64,000 bases of DNA from Candidatus Dechloromonas phosphorivorans (GCA_016721185.1 JADKIP010000014.1:186001-250000), one strand, 5' to 3'; shown: positions 1 through 9,478, counted from the first letter of the stretch. Notes: a model not told the origin generated them from the sequence alone. Translations and numbers: made by a program.

Positions 1-4
1 TGAG

Positions 5-489
5 CCGGGCGACTCGCTAAACTCGCCTGCGGCTCAGACAACGCAAGTCGAAAGCCCCCGACTCCCCTGCGTTGCTCAGCACCTTTCAAGGGGCCCGGTA
101 AGGCGTCCATGATCAAACGGTTGGCTGTTATTTCGGAAGCGGGGACTCATCGGCTGCCTGGACTCCCGCCTGCACAGGAGTGACGGAGACGGGGGGGCTT
201 ATGCATGATTCCTTGTCTAAGTTTTTAGCCTTTTTCCCGGTTGACTGCAGCAGCCTATTGCTCCGGTCCTGTCATGTATTAACTGTTTGCCCTGAATTTT
301 CCTGGTATAGATACGGCCACGCATAACAGAACTCAAGACTTCATCGGGCCGAGTCAATAATAATTTCGTTACTGTTTGAACCATCCCGCTTTTCGGGTCC
401 CCATGTGAAGCGCCGAGCAACGGAGAAGTGCCGGGGGTCTTCGACTCGCGTTGTCTGAGCCGCAGGCGAGTTTAGCGAGTCGCCCGGCG
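5..489. repeat. Long imperfect inverted repeat
   Basis: The left arm at about 5-136 pairs with the right arm at about 357-489. Both arms contain GGGCGACTCGCTAAACTCGC, in opposite orientations, followed by matching blocks. The arms are roughly 130 bp and diverged. The loop at about 137-356 contains a REP-like half palindrome (158-187) and a copy of the dispersed TTGACYGCAG repeat. Open frames across it are low-complexity shadows, so I call no gene. It may be a non-autonomous element or two opposed copies of a dispersed repeat. Confidence 0.6.
221..252 (+). repeat. Long-form dispersed repeat, copy D
   Basis: GTTTTTAGCCTTTTTCCCGG followed by TTGACTGCAGCA, one mismatch from the 12-mer core; it lies in the loop of the inverted repeat at the left end of the window. 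Confidence 0.65.
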
Positions 490-553
490 CTTCGAGTAGC
501 GCAGGGGAGTTGGCGTAGCCAACCGCGCAACCTGGGGTCGCCTTCTTTTTGGC

Positions 554-583
554 TACTTTTTCTTGGCGAAGCAAGAAAAAGTA
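554..583. repeat. Perfect 12-bp hairpin
   Basis: TACTTTTTCTTG pairs exactly with CAAGAAAAAGTA across a GCGAAG loop. It lies in non-coding DNA between the inverted repeat and the adaptor gene. The surrounding 490-620 block resembles a dispersed betaproteobacterial intergenic repeat that often yields spurious ORFs. With a T-run on either strand it could act as a bidirectional terminator. Confidence 0.5.
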
Positions 584-718
584 CGCCCGCCAGCAAGGCG
601 GAACCCCAAGCCTGATAAAGGGAAGGCTCCAGCGTTTACCAACTGGCAAAAAATCCGACGCTCGGTATTCATGCAATTGCCTTGGGCGCCAAACTTGATT
701 GGCCAACTAAATTAGGCT

Positions 719-1741
719 ATGCTTATATATATGAAAAAGCCCCTGATTTTTTGCCTTTTTGTGTTGTTGACCGTAGGACTGGCCCCTGCTGCTATAGCCG
801 CAGTTCCCTCGGCGCAGTCGCTACCTGTTGTTATCGTGCAGCGACATCTGGTTGATCTGACCTTTCCGGCTGAATCTTTGGTTGAGGCCGTGCAACAGGC
901 CACCGTCGGGGCTCAGGTGGCGGGGCGGGTGCTGGAGGTCAAGGTTGATGCCGGGCAGGTGGTCAAAAAAGGTGATCTGCTGATGCGGATTGATGCCCGT
1001 GAGGCTGAAGAAGTAGCGCGGGCAGCGGCGGCGCAGTATGCCAACGCCAAGCTCAATTACGAGCGTACCAAGACGCTGAAAGATCAGAAATTTCTGAGCC
1101 CGGCTGCGGTCGACAAGGCGAAGGCTGATTTTGATTCGGCCGCCGCTAACCGCTCTGCGGCCGGCGCCAGCCAGAGCCACGCGACGATTGTTTCGCCGAT
1201 CAACGGCATCGTCGCCCGCCGTCACGCCGAACTCGGCGACATGGCGACACCGGGCAAACCCCTTTTCACCATTTATGAACCGGGCAGCCTGCGCGTCACT
1301 GCCAGCGTGCCGCAATATCGTTTGCAGGACATGCGCAACGTAAAAACGGCGCGGGTTGAATTCCCCGAGTTGGGCAAATGGGTCGAGGCCACGGCGGTCA
1401 ATCTGCTGCCGACGGCCGATGCAACGACCCATGTTTCGCAGGTGCGGGTCAGTTTGCCGGTGTTGCCGGAAGCCACCCCGGGGATGTTTGCCCGCGTCCA
1501 TTTTGTCGTTGGCCAGGCCGAGAAGCTGACCGTGCCGGCGACTGCCGTGGTGCGCCGGGGTGAGGTCGCTGCCGTCTATGTGCAGTCGGCCAATAACCGC
1601 CTGAGCCTGCGCCAGTTGCGCCTGGGCGATCCGGTTGGGCAGGGAGAAATCGAAGTGCTGGCCGGGCTAAAGGTAGGTGACAAGGTGGTGACCGATCCGG
1701 TCAAGGCAGCGATTGCGCTCAAGCAGAACAGCAACAAGTAA
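719..1741 (+). CDS. RND efflux periplasmic adaptor subunit (MFP/HlyD family)
   Basis: This is the membrane-fusion subunit that would link the inner-membrane RND pump encoded downstream to an outer-membrane channel. It has an N-terminal signal sequence (residues 5-28, MKKPLIFCLFVLLT). A biotinyl-lipoyl-like half follows (GAQVAGRVLEVKVDAGQVVKKGDLL, split here by a short helical hairpin), then beta-barrel and membrane-proximal domains. At 340 residues it is typical but compact. The ATG at 731 would give MKKPL and a cleaner signal peptide than 719; neither has a strong ribosome-binding site. It starts an operon with the flavoprotein at 1797 and the pump at 3090. No outer-membrane factor is encoded nearby, so a TolC-like partner must lie elsewhere. 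The family call is firm; the substrate is unknown. Confidence 0.85.
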   Translation: MLIYMKKPLIFCLFVLLTVGLAPAAIAAVPSAQSLPVVIVQRHLVDLTFPAESLVEAVQQATVGAQVAGRVLEVKVDAGQVVKKGDLLMRIDAREAEEVARAAAAQYANAKLNYERTKTLKDQKFLSPAAVDKAKADFDSAAANRSAAGASQSHATIVSPINGIVARRHAELGDMATPGKPLFTIYEPGSLRVTASVPQYRLQDMRNVKTARVEFPELGKWVEATAVNLLPTADATTHVSQVRVSLPVLPEATPGMFARVHFVVGQAEKLTVPATAVVRRGEVAAVYVQSANNRLSLRQLRLGDPVGQGEIEVLAGLKVGDKVVTDPVKAAIALKQNSNK

Positions 1742-1796
1742 GCGGTCGTTCGTCCAAAAGCCGCAGTTGTCCCATCAACCTGGAGGAGACTGACTT

Positions 1797-3083
1797 ATGG
1801 CACATATCATCATCGTTGGCAGTGGTCTGGGCGGCATGACCATGGCTTTTGAGATGCGGGAAAACGCCCGCCCGACGGACCGCATTACCGTTGTTTCGAA
1901 CAATCCAACCTTCCATTTCGTGCCCTCCAACCCTTGGGTTGCGGTCAACTGGCGAAAACGCGAGGAAATCGAACTCGATGCCGGGGCGACGCTGGGCAAG
2001 CACAAGATTGATTTCATCGGCGTCGGCGTCGGCGTCGGCGTCAAGCGCCTGCATCCGGAAAGCAACCGCGTTGAACTCGATGACGGGCGCTTTCTCGATT
2101 ATGACTTCTTGATTGTGTCGACCGGCCCGAAGCTGGCTTTCGACGAGATCGAGGGCCTCGGGCCACAGGGGCATACCCAGTCGATCTGCCACGTTGACCA
2201 TGCGGTCAAGGCGGAAGAAGCCTGGCAGAAGTTTGTCGCCGATCCCGGTCCGATTGTCGCGGGTGCGGTGCAGGGCGCTTCCTGTTTCGGCCCGGCCTAC
2301 GAATTCACCATGATCATGGAAACCGACCTGCGCCGGCGCAAGATCCGCGATCAGGTGCCGATGACTTTTGTCACCTCCGAACCTTATATCGGCCATCTCG
2401 GCCTGGGCGGCGTTGGCGACTCGAAGGGGCTGATGGAGTCGATTTTCCGCAGCAAGCACATCAAGTCCATCTGCAATGCCAAGGTGACCAAGGTGGAAGC
2501 CGGTCAGATGTTTGTCACCGAGCATGACGAGGACGGCAAACCGAAAAAGGAGCACGTGCTCCCCTTCAAATATTCAATGCTGCTACCGGCTTTCAAGGGT
2601 GTCGATGCAGTGTTCGGCATTGAAGGCCTGACTAATCCGCGCGGTTTTATCATCATTGATTCCCAGCAGCGCAATCCGAAATATCCCAACATTTATGCGA
2701 TCGGCGTCTGCGTTGCCATTCCGCCGGTGGAAGTGACGCCGATCCCGACCGGGACGCCGAAAACCGGGTTCATGATCGAGTCGATGGTCACCGCGACCGC
2801 AAAGAATATCCGTGCCGTCCTTGATGGCCGGACGCCCACTGAAAAGGCGACCTGGAATGCCGTCTGCCTCGCCGATTTCGGCGACACCGGCGCGGCATTC
2901 GTCGCCTTGCCACAGATTCCGCCGCGCAACGTTAACTGGTTTGGCGAAGGCAAATGGGTGCATCTGGCCAAGGTTGGTTTTGAAAAATATTTCATGCACA
3001 AACTCAAAAAAGGCACCAGCGAGACGATCTATGAAAAGCTCGTCATGGAAGCGCTGGGCATCATGAAATTAAAAGGAAAATAG
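1797..3083 (+). CDS. Sulfide:quinone oxidoreductase-like FAD flavoprotein
   Basis: This 428-residue pyridine-nucleotide-disulfide-type flavoprotein should oxidise sulfide or persulfide at the membrane and pass electrons to quinone. It starts with a Rossmann motif (IIIVGSGLGGMTMA, residues 4-17). Cysteines stand at about 131, 163 (GASCFGPAYEF) and 305 (AIGVCVAIPP), the last two in positions where SQR redox cysteines are expected. The late segment PTGTPKTGFMIESM is SQR-like. A GGAGG ribosome-binding site lies just upstream of the ATG. A (GGCGTC)x4 microsatellite at 2019-2042 encodes VGVGVGV after the first beta strands. The gene is 55 bp after the adaptor and 6 bp before the RND pump. That placement ties sulfide oxidation to export. 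The SQR assignment is family-level; another SQR-fold activity is possible. Confidence 0.75.
   Translation: MAHIIIVGSGLGGMTMAFEMRENARPTDRITVVSNNPTFHFVPSNPWVAVNWRKREEIELDAGATLGKHKIDFIGVGVGVGVKRLHPESNRVELDDGRFLDYDFLIVSTGPKLAFDEIEGLGPQGHTQSICHVDHAVKAEEAWQKFVADPGPIVAGAVQGASCFGPAYEFTMIMETDLRRRKIRDQVPMTFVTSEPYIGHLGLGGVGDSKGLMESIFRSKHIKSICNAKVTKVEAGQMFVTEHDEDGKPKKEHVLPFKYSMLLPAFKGVDAVFGIEGLTNPRGFIIIDSQQRNPKYPNIYAIGVCVAIPPVEVTPIPTGTPKTGFMIESMVTATAKNIRAVLDGRTPTEKATWNAVCLADFGDTGAAFVALPQIPPRNVNWFGEGKWVHLAKVGFEKYFMHKLKKGTSETIYEKLVMEALGIMKLKGK
2019..2042 (+). repeat. (GGCGTC)x4 hexanucleotide microsatellite
   Basis: Four exact GGCGTC units lie inside the SQR-like gene and encode alternating Gly-Val. Length changes by whole units stay in frame, so this cannot switch the gene off but could vary a loop. 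Confidence 0.9.
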
Positions 3084-3089
3084 TTCCCG

Positions 3090-6000
3090 ATGGGTATTTC
3101 AGGCCGTATTGCCGCCGCATTTTTGACTTCACGCATGACGCCGTTACTGGCATTGGTCGCCTTTCTGCTCGGCGTTTTTGCCACGCTGGTCACGCCGCGC
3201 GAGGAAGAGCCGCAGATCGATGTGACGATGGCCGACGTCATGGTGGCCTTCCCTGGCGCGTCGGCCAAGGATGTCGAAAATCTGGTGGCGCGGCCGGCCG
3301 AGCAGGTGTTGTCGCGCATGCACGGTGTCGAGCATGTTTACTCGATGTCGCGCCCCGGTATGGCGGTGATTACCGTGCAGTTCGATGTCGGCGTCAAATA
3401 CAACGATGCGGTGCTGCGCCTTTACGACACTGTGCATTCACATCGTGACTGGCTGGCGCCGAATCTTGGCGTGATGGAACCGGTGATCAAGCCGCGCGGT
3501 ATCGATGATGTGCCGATTGTCGGGCTGACTTTCTGGACGCGTGATGCCGAGCGTTCGGCCTTCGATCTGCAGCAGGTGGCACGGGCGACCGAGATCGAGC
3601 TTAAACGGATCAAGGGAACGCGCGATGTATCGACCATCGGCGGCCCGGATCACGCCATCCGCGTGCTGATGGACGCCGAGCGGATGAATGCCTATGCGGT
3701 GACGCCGCAGGATATTGCCGGCGCGCTCAAGGTGTCGAATGCGCTGCAGTCCTCAGGCAACCTGACGGCCGGCAACCGCGAAGTGCTGGTTCAGACCGGC
3801 ACCTATCTGGAGTCGGCGGCGGATGTGAAACAGCTGGTGGTGGCGGTGCGCGGCGCCGCCAATGAGCGCAAGCCGGTATTTCTGAGCGATGTGGCGACGG
3901 TCGAGGACGGCCCGAATCAGCCCAAGGCCTACGCCTGGTTTGGCAGCAAGGACGGCGAGTTTCCGGCGGTGACGCTGCAGATTTCGAAGCAACCCGGCGT
4001 CAATGCGGCCGATGTGGCGAATGCTGCGGTCAACCGGATAAATGACCTGAAAAACACCGTGATCCCGGAAGGTGTTGAGGTCACGGTAACGCGCAATTAC
4101 GGCGAAACGGCGACGGAGAAAGCGCAGAAGCTGATCGGCAAACTGATCTTCGCCACCGCCTTCGTCGTGCTGCTGGTTTTCTTTGCGCTCGGCAAGCGTG
4201 AGGCGGTGATCGTCGGTGTGGCCGTGACCTTGACGCTGGCGGCTACGCTGTTTGCCTCCTGGGCCTGGGGCTTCACGCTGAACCGGGTTTCGCTGTTTGC
4301 ACTGATTTTCTCGATCGGTATTCTGGTCGATGACGCCATTGTCGTCGTCGAAAACATCCATCGCTGGCAGGGCCTGTATCCCGAGAAAAGCCTGTTGGAA
4401 ATCATCCCGCCGGCCGTCGATGAAGTCGGCGGGCCGACCATTCTGGCAACCTTGACCGTGATCGCTGCGTTGCTGCCGATGGCCTTCGTCACCGGCCTGA
4501 TGGGCCCGTACATGAGCCCGATCCCGATCAACTCCTCAATGGGCATGGCCATTTCGCTGGCCGTTGCTTTCGTCGTGACGCCGTGGCTGGCGCTGAAACT
4601 GATGAAGTCGCAGGGCGGGGCGCAGGCGCATCAGCCGTCAAAGCTCGACGCCAAACTGGACAGCACCTTCCGCAAACTGCTGACGCCTTTCCTCGATCCG
4701 ATCAAAGGCGCCGCGATGCGCCTCAAGCTGGCGATTGCCGTCGTCTTGCTGATTCTCGGCTCCGTATCGCTGGCTTATTTCCAGCTCGTCGTCCTCAAGA
4801 TGCTGCCTTTCGACAACAAGAGCGAGTTCCAGATCATTGTCGATATGCCGCTCGGCACGCCGCTGGAAGAAACCGCTCGTGTCTTGCGCGAGATTGGCAG
4901 CGAACTGGCGCAGGAAGCCGACGTGGTGAATTACCAAGCTTACGCTGGCACCGCCAGCCCGATCAATTTCAACGGTCTGGTCCGCCAGTATTACCTGCGT
5001 GCGGTGCCGGAAAAGGGCGACATTCAGGTCAATCTGGCCGACAAGCAGCAGCGCACGCGCAAGAGTCACGAGATCGCCGTTTCCCTGCGCGACCGCATCG
5101 AGGCGATCGGCAAGGAAAATGGCGGTGTCGCCAAAGTGGTTGAAGTGCCGCCCGGGCCGCCGGTGATCTCGCCGATCGTGGCCGAAATCTACGGCCCGGA
5201 CATGAAGGGCCAGATGGCGGTCGGCAAGGAGGTGCGCAAGGCTTTCGAGAAGACGCCGGACATTGTTGCGGTCGACGACTATATCGAGGCCGATTCGCGC
5301 AAGTTCGTGCTGCATGTGCTGCAAAGCAAGGCCGCGCTGCTCGGCGTGGCGCAGAGCGATATCGTCGAGGTGGTCAGCATGGGCCTGGCGGGGCAGGATG
5401 TGACGCCAGCGCGCAATACCGATTCCAAATTTGAAATCCCGGTGCGCATCACGCTGCCGGCCGAGAAGCAGTCGTCGCTCGATGCCTTGCTCAAACTCCG
5501 CGTTCGCTCCCGCGACGGCCAACTGGTGCCGGTTTCCGAACTGGTCGAAGTGCGCGATGCGGCGCGCGAAAAGGCCATCTATCACAAGGATCTGCTGCCG
5601 GTGGTTTACGTCGTCGGCGACATGGGCGGCAAGCTCGACTCGCCGCTCTACGGCATGTTCGACATCCGCTCAAAAATTAACGGCATGGCACTGAAAGAGG
5701 GCGGCACGCTCGGCGAATTCTTCATCCGCCAGCCGAGCGACCCCTATGCCGGCTACAGCGTCAAATGGGACGGCGAGTGGCAGGTCACCTACGAAACTTT
5801 CCGCGACATGGGCATCGCCTACGGCGTCGGCCTGATCCTGATCTACCTGCTGGTCGTCGCCCACTTCGGCAGCTATCTGGTGCCGCTGATCATCATGGCG
5901 CCGATTCCGCTGACCATCATCGGCGTCATGCCCGGCCACGCGCTATTCGGTTCGCAATACACCGCAACCTCGATGATCGGCATGATCGCCCTGGCCGGCA

Positions 6001-6284
6001 TCATCGTCCGCAATTCCATCCTGCTGGTCGATTTCATCCGGCAACAAGTCGCCACCGGCATGCCCTTCCGCGAAGCCGTCATCCAGTCGGCGGCAGTGCG
6101 CGCCAAGCCGATTGCCCTGACCGGCCTGGCCGCCATGCTCGGCGCGATGTTCATCCTCGACGACCCGATCTTTAACGGGCTGGCCCTCAGCCTGATTTTC
6201 GGCATCCTGATCTCGACCCTGCTAACGCTGGTCGTCATCCCGGTGCTTTATTTCTCAGCCTTCCGCAAGGAGCATCAAGCATGA
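3090..6284 (+). CDS. RND efflux transporter permease subunit
   Basis: This 1064-residue inner-membrane proton-driven pump belongs to the AcrB/HAE superfamily. It has TM1 near residues 15-35, a large periplasmic loop, a TM2-TM6 block, a second large periplasmic loop after about residue 540, and TM8-TM12 at the end. The proton-relay aspartate pair is visible in TM4 (GILVDDAIVVVEN). The length is normal. The start is 6 bp after the flavoprotein stop. The stop overlaps the DUF2892 start by 4 bp (ATGA), so all four genes are probably co-transcribed and coupled. The substrate cannot be read from sequence. With an SQR-like enzyme in the operon, export of a sulfur compound or of a sulfide-linked toxicant is plausible inference. 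Confidence 0.9.
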   Translation: MGISGRIAAAFLTSRMTPLLALVAFLLGVFATLVTPREEEPQIDVTMADVMVAFPGASAKDVENLVARPAEQVLSRMHGVEHVYSMSRPGMAVITVQFDVGVKYNDAVLRLYDTVHSHRDWLAPNLGVMEPVIKPRGIDDVPIVGLTFWTRDAERSAFDLQQVARATEIELKRIKGTRDVSTIGGPDHAIRVLMDAERMNAYAVTPQDIAGALKVSNALQSSGNLTAGNREVLVQTGTYLESAADVKQLVVAVRGAANERKPVFLSDVATVEDGPNQPKAYAWFGSKDGEFPAVTLQISKQPGVNAADVANAAVNRINDLKNTVIPEGVEVTVTRNYGETATEKAQKLIGKLIFATAFVVLLVFFALGKREAVIVGVAVTLTLAATLFASWAWGFTLNRVSLFALIFSIGILVDDAIVVVENIHRWQGLYPEKSLLEIIPPAVDEVGGPTILATLTVIAALLPMAFVTGLMGPYMSPIPINSSMGMAISLAVAFVVTPWLALKLMKSQGGAQAHQPSKLDAKLDSTFRKLLTPFLDPIKGAAMRLKLAIAVVLLILGSVSLAYFQLVVLKMLPFDNKSEFQIIVDMPLGTPLEETARVLREIGSELAQEADVVNYQAYAGTASPINFNGLVRQYYLRAVPEKGDIQVNLADKQQRTRKSHEIAVSLRDRIEAIGKENGGVAKVVEVPPGPPVISPIVAEIYGPDMKGQMAVGKEVRKAFEKTPDIVAVDDYIEADSRKFVLHVLQSKAALLGVAQSDIVEVVSMGLAGQDVTPARNTDSKFEIPVRITLPAEKQSSLDALLKLRVRSRDGQLVPVSELVEVRDAAREKAIYHKDLLPVVYVVGDMGGKLDSPLYGMFDIRSKINGMALKEGGTLGEFFIRQPSDPYAGYSVKWDGEWQVTYETFRDMGIAYGVGLILIYLLVVAHFGSYLVPLIIMAPIPLTIIGVMPGHALFGSQYTATSMIGMIALAGIIVRNSILLVDFIRQQVATGMPFREAVIQSAAVRAKPIALTGLAAMLGAMFILDDPIFNGLALSLIFGILISTLLTLVVIPVLYFSAFRKEHQA
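4022..4033 (-). repeat. TTGACCGCAGCA motif copy 1
   Basis: Perfect copy, reverse orientation, inside the RND gene, where the + strand reads Ala-Ala-Val-Asn. Confidence 0.8.
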
Positions 6285-6505
6285 CCACCGAACGCATCAT
6301 CCGCATCATGGCCGGGTTTTTCATTCTTCTTTCGCTGGCGCTGGGCGCCACTGAAAGCCCGATCTTTGTCTCGAAATGGTTCCTCGCCTTCACCGCCTTT
6401 GTCGGTTTCAACCTTTTGCAAAGCGGCTTTACCGGCTTCTGTCCGCCGGAAAAGCTGCTCACCAAACTAGGCGTCAAACGCGGCAACGGCAGTTGTTGCG
6501 GCTAA
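6281..6505 (+). CDS. DUF2892 (YgaP-like) small membrane protein
   Basis: This 74-residue protein has two predicted hydrophobic helices (about 10-25 and 30-48) and a Cys-containing tail (GFCPPEKLL, then GSCCG at the end). It matches the DUF2892 family, often the membrane part of YgaP-type rhodanese proteins and frequent in sulfide-handling operons. Its start codon overlaps the pump stop. The C-terminal CC pair could bind metal or persulfide, but that is only suggested by composition. It closes the adaptor-SQR-RND operon and supports a link to sulfur chemistry. Confidence 0.75.
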   Translation: MTTERIIRIMAGFFILLSLALGATESPIFVSKWFLAFTAFVGFNLLQSGFTGFCPPEKLLTKLGVKRGNGSCCG

Positions 6506-6639
6506 GCCAAGGCACCGCATACAGCCGATTCAGTTTATGCTAATTGGTTGTTTTTGAGTTTTTACTAGTTTTAACCGAAACATTGTGTCGTCTCGGGTAA
6601 ACTGCTGCCCCATTAACTTGGAGCGATGGTCACCCCTTG

Positions 6640-8598
6640 ATGCAAGCCCCGGCCCTGTGCGGCCGTAAACTCGTGCTCTCGGCCTTTGGCCTGATCACTC
6701 TCTTCCTTTCCTTTGTCGGTTTTGACCTGTGGGCATTGAACAGCCGGCACGGCTTGCTGGGCGCTGGCGAGGTGGCGAGCGAAGTGGTCGACGTGTGGCC
6801 GCTTGCTTTGGCGCCAGGCATGCTTTCCATCCTTGCCAGCGTTGCTGCCTTTGCACTGTTGCTCACCTTTGCCGCCCGCTGTGTTTGGCGCGCCCAGCGC
6901 CAGGCGGCGGCGCAACTCTGCTTGCAGCGCAATATTTTCGAGCATTCGGCCGAAGCCATGCTGGTGACCAACCAGTCCCGGCACATTGTTGCGGTCAACC
7001 CGGCATTTGAGCAAATTACCGGCTACCGCGCCGCTGAGGTCTTGGGGCATTCGCCGGATTTACTGAGCGGTCTCGCTCGTGAGCCGGCCTTCCTGGCTGA
7101 GGCCTGGGCCCGTGTTGCCGAGAGTGGTGCTTGGCAAGGCGAAGTGCTGGCTCGGCGCAAGAGTGGCGACATTTACCCGACGCAGATTCGCATCCGCAGC
7201 GTCCGCGCCAGCGAACACGACCCGGCCTCTCATTTTGTCGCCATGTTCTCCGATATCAGCGCGCAGAAAGCGCAAGAGTCGCGCATCGATTTTCTGGCCC
7301 ACCATGACACCTTGACCGGTTTGCCCAATCGCCTGGCGATGGATCTGGATCTGGCCAAGATGGTCGCCGCGGCGACGCCGGGCGGCCGGCAATTTGCAGT
7401 CTTGATCATCGACCTCGACAACTTCAAGACGATCAATGATTCGCTCGGCCATCACGCCGGTGACCAGCTTTTGCGCAAAATTGCCGTGCGCTTGCAGCTT
7501 CGCCTCGCCTCGCCAGCCCGTCTTTTTCGGCTGGGCGGAGACGAGTTTGCCGTCGTTCTGGACAACGTGGCGCATACCGATACGGTGGTTGAGCTGGTCC
7601 AGCAACTTTTCCTGGCAGTGAGCAAGCCCTGTGAAATCAACACCCGCCTGCTGCACATCAGCCCCTCCATCGGGATCAGTCTTTATCCCGGTGACGGCGA
7701 AAGTGCCGAAGCCTTGATCCGCAATGCCGACACCGCGCTGTATTTCGCCAAGGCGCACGGCCGCAACAATTACCAGTTTTTCGCTGCACCGATGAACGCG
7801 GCCGCCAACAAGCGCCTGAGCACGGAAAGCGAACTTTGGGACGCTTTGGCCCTGGATCAGTTGCGACTGGACTACCAGCCGCAAATTGATTTATCGAGCG
7901 GCCAGGTGGTCGCTGTCGAAGCACTGGTGCGCTGGCAGCATCCGCAGCACGGCCTGATTCAACCGAGCGACTTTGTTCCTGTGGCCGAAGCCTGCGGCCT
8001 GATTTTGCCGCTCGGCAACTGGGTATTGCTGGCGGCCTGTCGACAAGCCAAAGCCTGGCTGGATGCCGGGCTGGAATTGGGCGAAATTGCCGTCAATATC
8101 TCGGCCCTCCAGTTCAATCAACCCGAATTCGCCCAATCGGTCCATGCCGTCCTGCTCGAAACCGGCTTGCCTGCCGAACGGCTGGAACTGGAGATCACCG
8201 AAAGCACCGTGATGCACAGCGCGGATTCATCGATCAAGGTATTGGCCGAGCTAAAGAAAATGGGCATCAAGCTGGCGATTGATGATTTCGGCACCGGCTA
8301 TTCCTCGCTTGCCTATTTGCGCCGGTTTTCAGTGGATCGCCTGAAGATCGACCGCAGCTTTGTCGCTGACGTCGAATCCGACGCCGATGCCGCGTCGTTG
8401 GTCGCCTCGATTGTTCTGCTGGGCAGCACCTTGGGGCTGGAACTGGTCGCCGAAGGTGTCGAAAATGCGGCTCAGGCCGAGTTTTTACGCGACCGGAAAT
8501 GCCAGCGCGCCCAAGGCTTCCATTTTTCCCGGCCGGTGTCAGCCGATGCCGTGGTCGCATTGAGCGATAAATTTCGCCGCGTCAGGCTGTCGGGCTGA
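6640..8598 (+). CDS. PAS-GGDEF-EAL cyclic-di-GMP turnover protein
   Basis: This 653-residue inner-membrane signalling protein has two N-terminal TM segments (about 8-28 and 50-75), a PAS domain (about 95-215), a GGDEF domain and a C-terminal EAL domain. The diguanylate cyclase active site is intact (RLGGDEFAV). The EAL domain keeps VEALVRW, EITES, DDFGTGYSSL and the late Lys/Glu motifs, so both synthesis and hydrolysis are possible. I chose the ATG at 6640 over the TTG just before it. The last 351 bp are repeated downstream at 8867-9217. The stop codon lies at the junction with RAYT-derived DNA, so the extreme C-terminus may have been altered by that event. It stands alone, not in an operon. 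Confidence 0.9.
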   Translation: MQAPALCGRKLVLSAFGLITLFLSFVGFDLWALNSRHGLLGAGEVASEVVDVWPLALAPGMLSILASVAAFALLLTFAARCVWRAQRQAAAQLCLQRNIFEHSAEAMLVTNQSRHIVAVNPAFEQITGYRAAEVLGHSPDLLSGLAREPAFLAEAWARVAESGAWQGEVLARRKSGDIYPTQIRIRSVRASEHDPASHFVAMFSDISAQKAQESRIDFLAHHDTLTGLPNRLAMDLDLAKMVAAATPGGRQFAVLIIDLDNFKTINDSLGHHAGDQLLRKIAVRLQLRLASPARLFRLGGDEFAVVLDNVAHTDTVVELVQQLFLAVSKPCEINTRLLHISPSIGISLYPGDGESAEALIRNADTALYFAKAHGRNNYQFFAAPMNAAANKRLSTESELWDALALDQLRLDYQPQIDLSSGQVVAVEALVRWQHPQHGLIQPSDFVPVAEACGLILPLGNWVLLAACRQAKAWLDAGLELGEIAVNISALQFNQPEFAQSVHAVLLETGLPAERLELEITESTVMHSADSSIKVLAELKKMGIKLAIDDFGTGYSSLAYLRRFSVDRLKIDRSFVADVESDADAASLVASIVLLGSTLGLELVAEGVENAAQAEFLRDRKCQRAQGFHFSRPVSADAVVALSDKFRRVRLSG

Positions 8599-8826
8599 TC
8601 GATATGCCGCAAGCAAGCCAGCAGATGGCTTTCAGCCTGCACTAAGCTGGATTTGTAGCGCCCTTCCGACAGGTTGCCGGTGCGCCCGGTAGAAACGGTT
8701 AGCGTACTGCACGTAGCGCCGCCCCAGCGCTTGCATTCATCAGTGAAAAAACACGGCTCGCGGTTGATGCCGTGCTGAGCAATATGCAGCGGGTAATCAG
8801 CAAGTAATACCAGGGCGGCGGGGCAT
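8599..8826 (-). pseudogene. RAYT transposase remnant A
   Basis: Reverse-strand fragments match the RAYT at 9479-9970: an N-terminal piece (HGINREPCFFTDE), then, in another frame, RYVQYANRFYRRTG and GRYKSSLVQAESHLLACLRHID. About 150 bp covering the HUH metal-binding region is deleted, and the frame is broken. The fragment abuts the stop of the PAS-GGDEF-EAL gene. Confidence 0.7.
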
Positions 8827-8866
8827 GGTTGCTCCACAAAGAATGCGAAGCTGACCCCTTTAGTTC

Positions 8867-9217
8867 GAGCTAAAGAAAATGGGCATCAAACTGGCGATTG
8901 ATGATTTCGGCACCGGCTATTCCTCGCTCGCCTATTTGCGCCGGTTTTCAGTGGATCGCCTGAAGATCGACCGTAGCTTTGTCGCCGATGTCGAATCCGA
9001 CGCCGATGCCGCGTCGTTAGTCGCCTCGATTGTTCTGCTGGGCAGTACCTTGGGGCTGGAACTGGTCGCCGAAGGGGTCGAAAACGCGGCTCAGGCCGAG
9101 TTTTTACGCGACCGGAAATGCCAGCGCGCCCAAGGCTTCCATTTTTCCCGGCCGGTGTCAGCCGATGCCGTGGTTGCGTTGAGCGATAATTTTCGCCGCG
9201 CCAGTCTGCTGGGCTGA
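8867..9217 (+). pseudogene. Orphan EAL-domain C-terminal fragment
   Basis: This is a copy of the last 117 codons of the upstream EAL domain, from MGIKLAIDDFGTGYSSL to the stop, with a few substitutions. It lacks the EAL signature and most catalytic glutamates and has no start signal of its own. An in-frame ATG at 8879 could give a 112-residue peptide, but I regard it as a by-product of the tandem duplication. Confidence 0.75.
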
Positions 9218-9445
9218 TCGATATGCCGCAAGCAAGCCAGCAGATGGCTTTCAGCCTGCACTAAGCTGGACTTGTAGCGCCTTTTCCACAGGCTGCCGGT
9301 GCGCCGGTAGAAACGGTTAGCGTACTGCACGTAGCCCCGCCCCAGCGGTTGCATTCATCAGTGAAAAAAACATGGCTCGCGGTTGATGCCGTGCTAAACA
9401 ATATACAGCGGGTAATCAGCAAGTAATACCTGGGCGGCGGGGCAT
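9218..9445 (-). pseudogene. RAYT transposase remnant B
   Basis: Second copy of the HUH-deleted RAYT remnant, in unit B of the duplication. It carries the same internal deletion, so the RAYT had already decayed before the duplication happened. Confidence 0.7.
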
Positions 9446-9478
9446 GGTTGCTCCACAAAGAATGCGAAGCTGACCCCT

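Noticed and set aside
1..718. Short - strand ORFs such as the 121-codon frame at 341-706
   Set aside because: They translate dispersed repeats (the FFLLRQEKVAKKKATPG-type shadow) and lack start signals.
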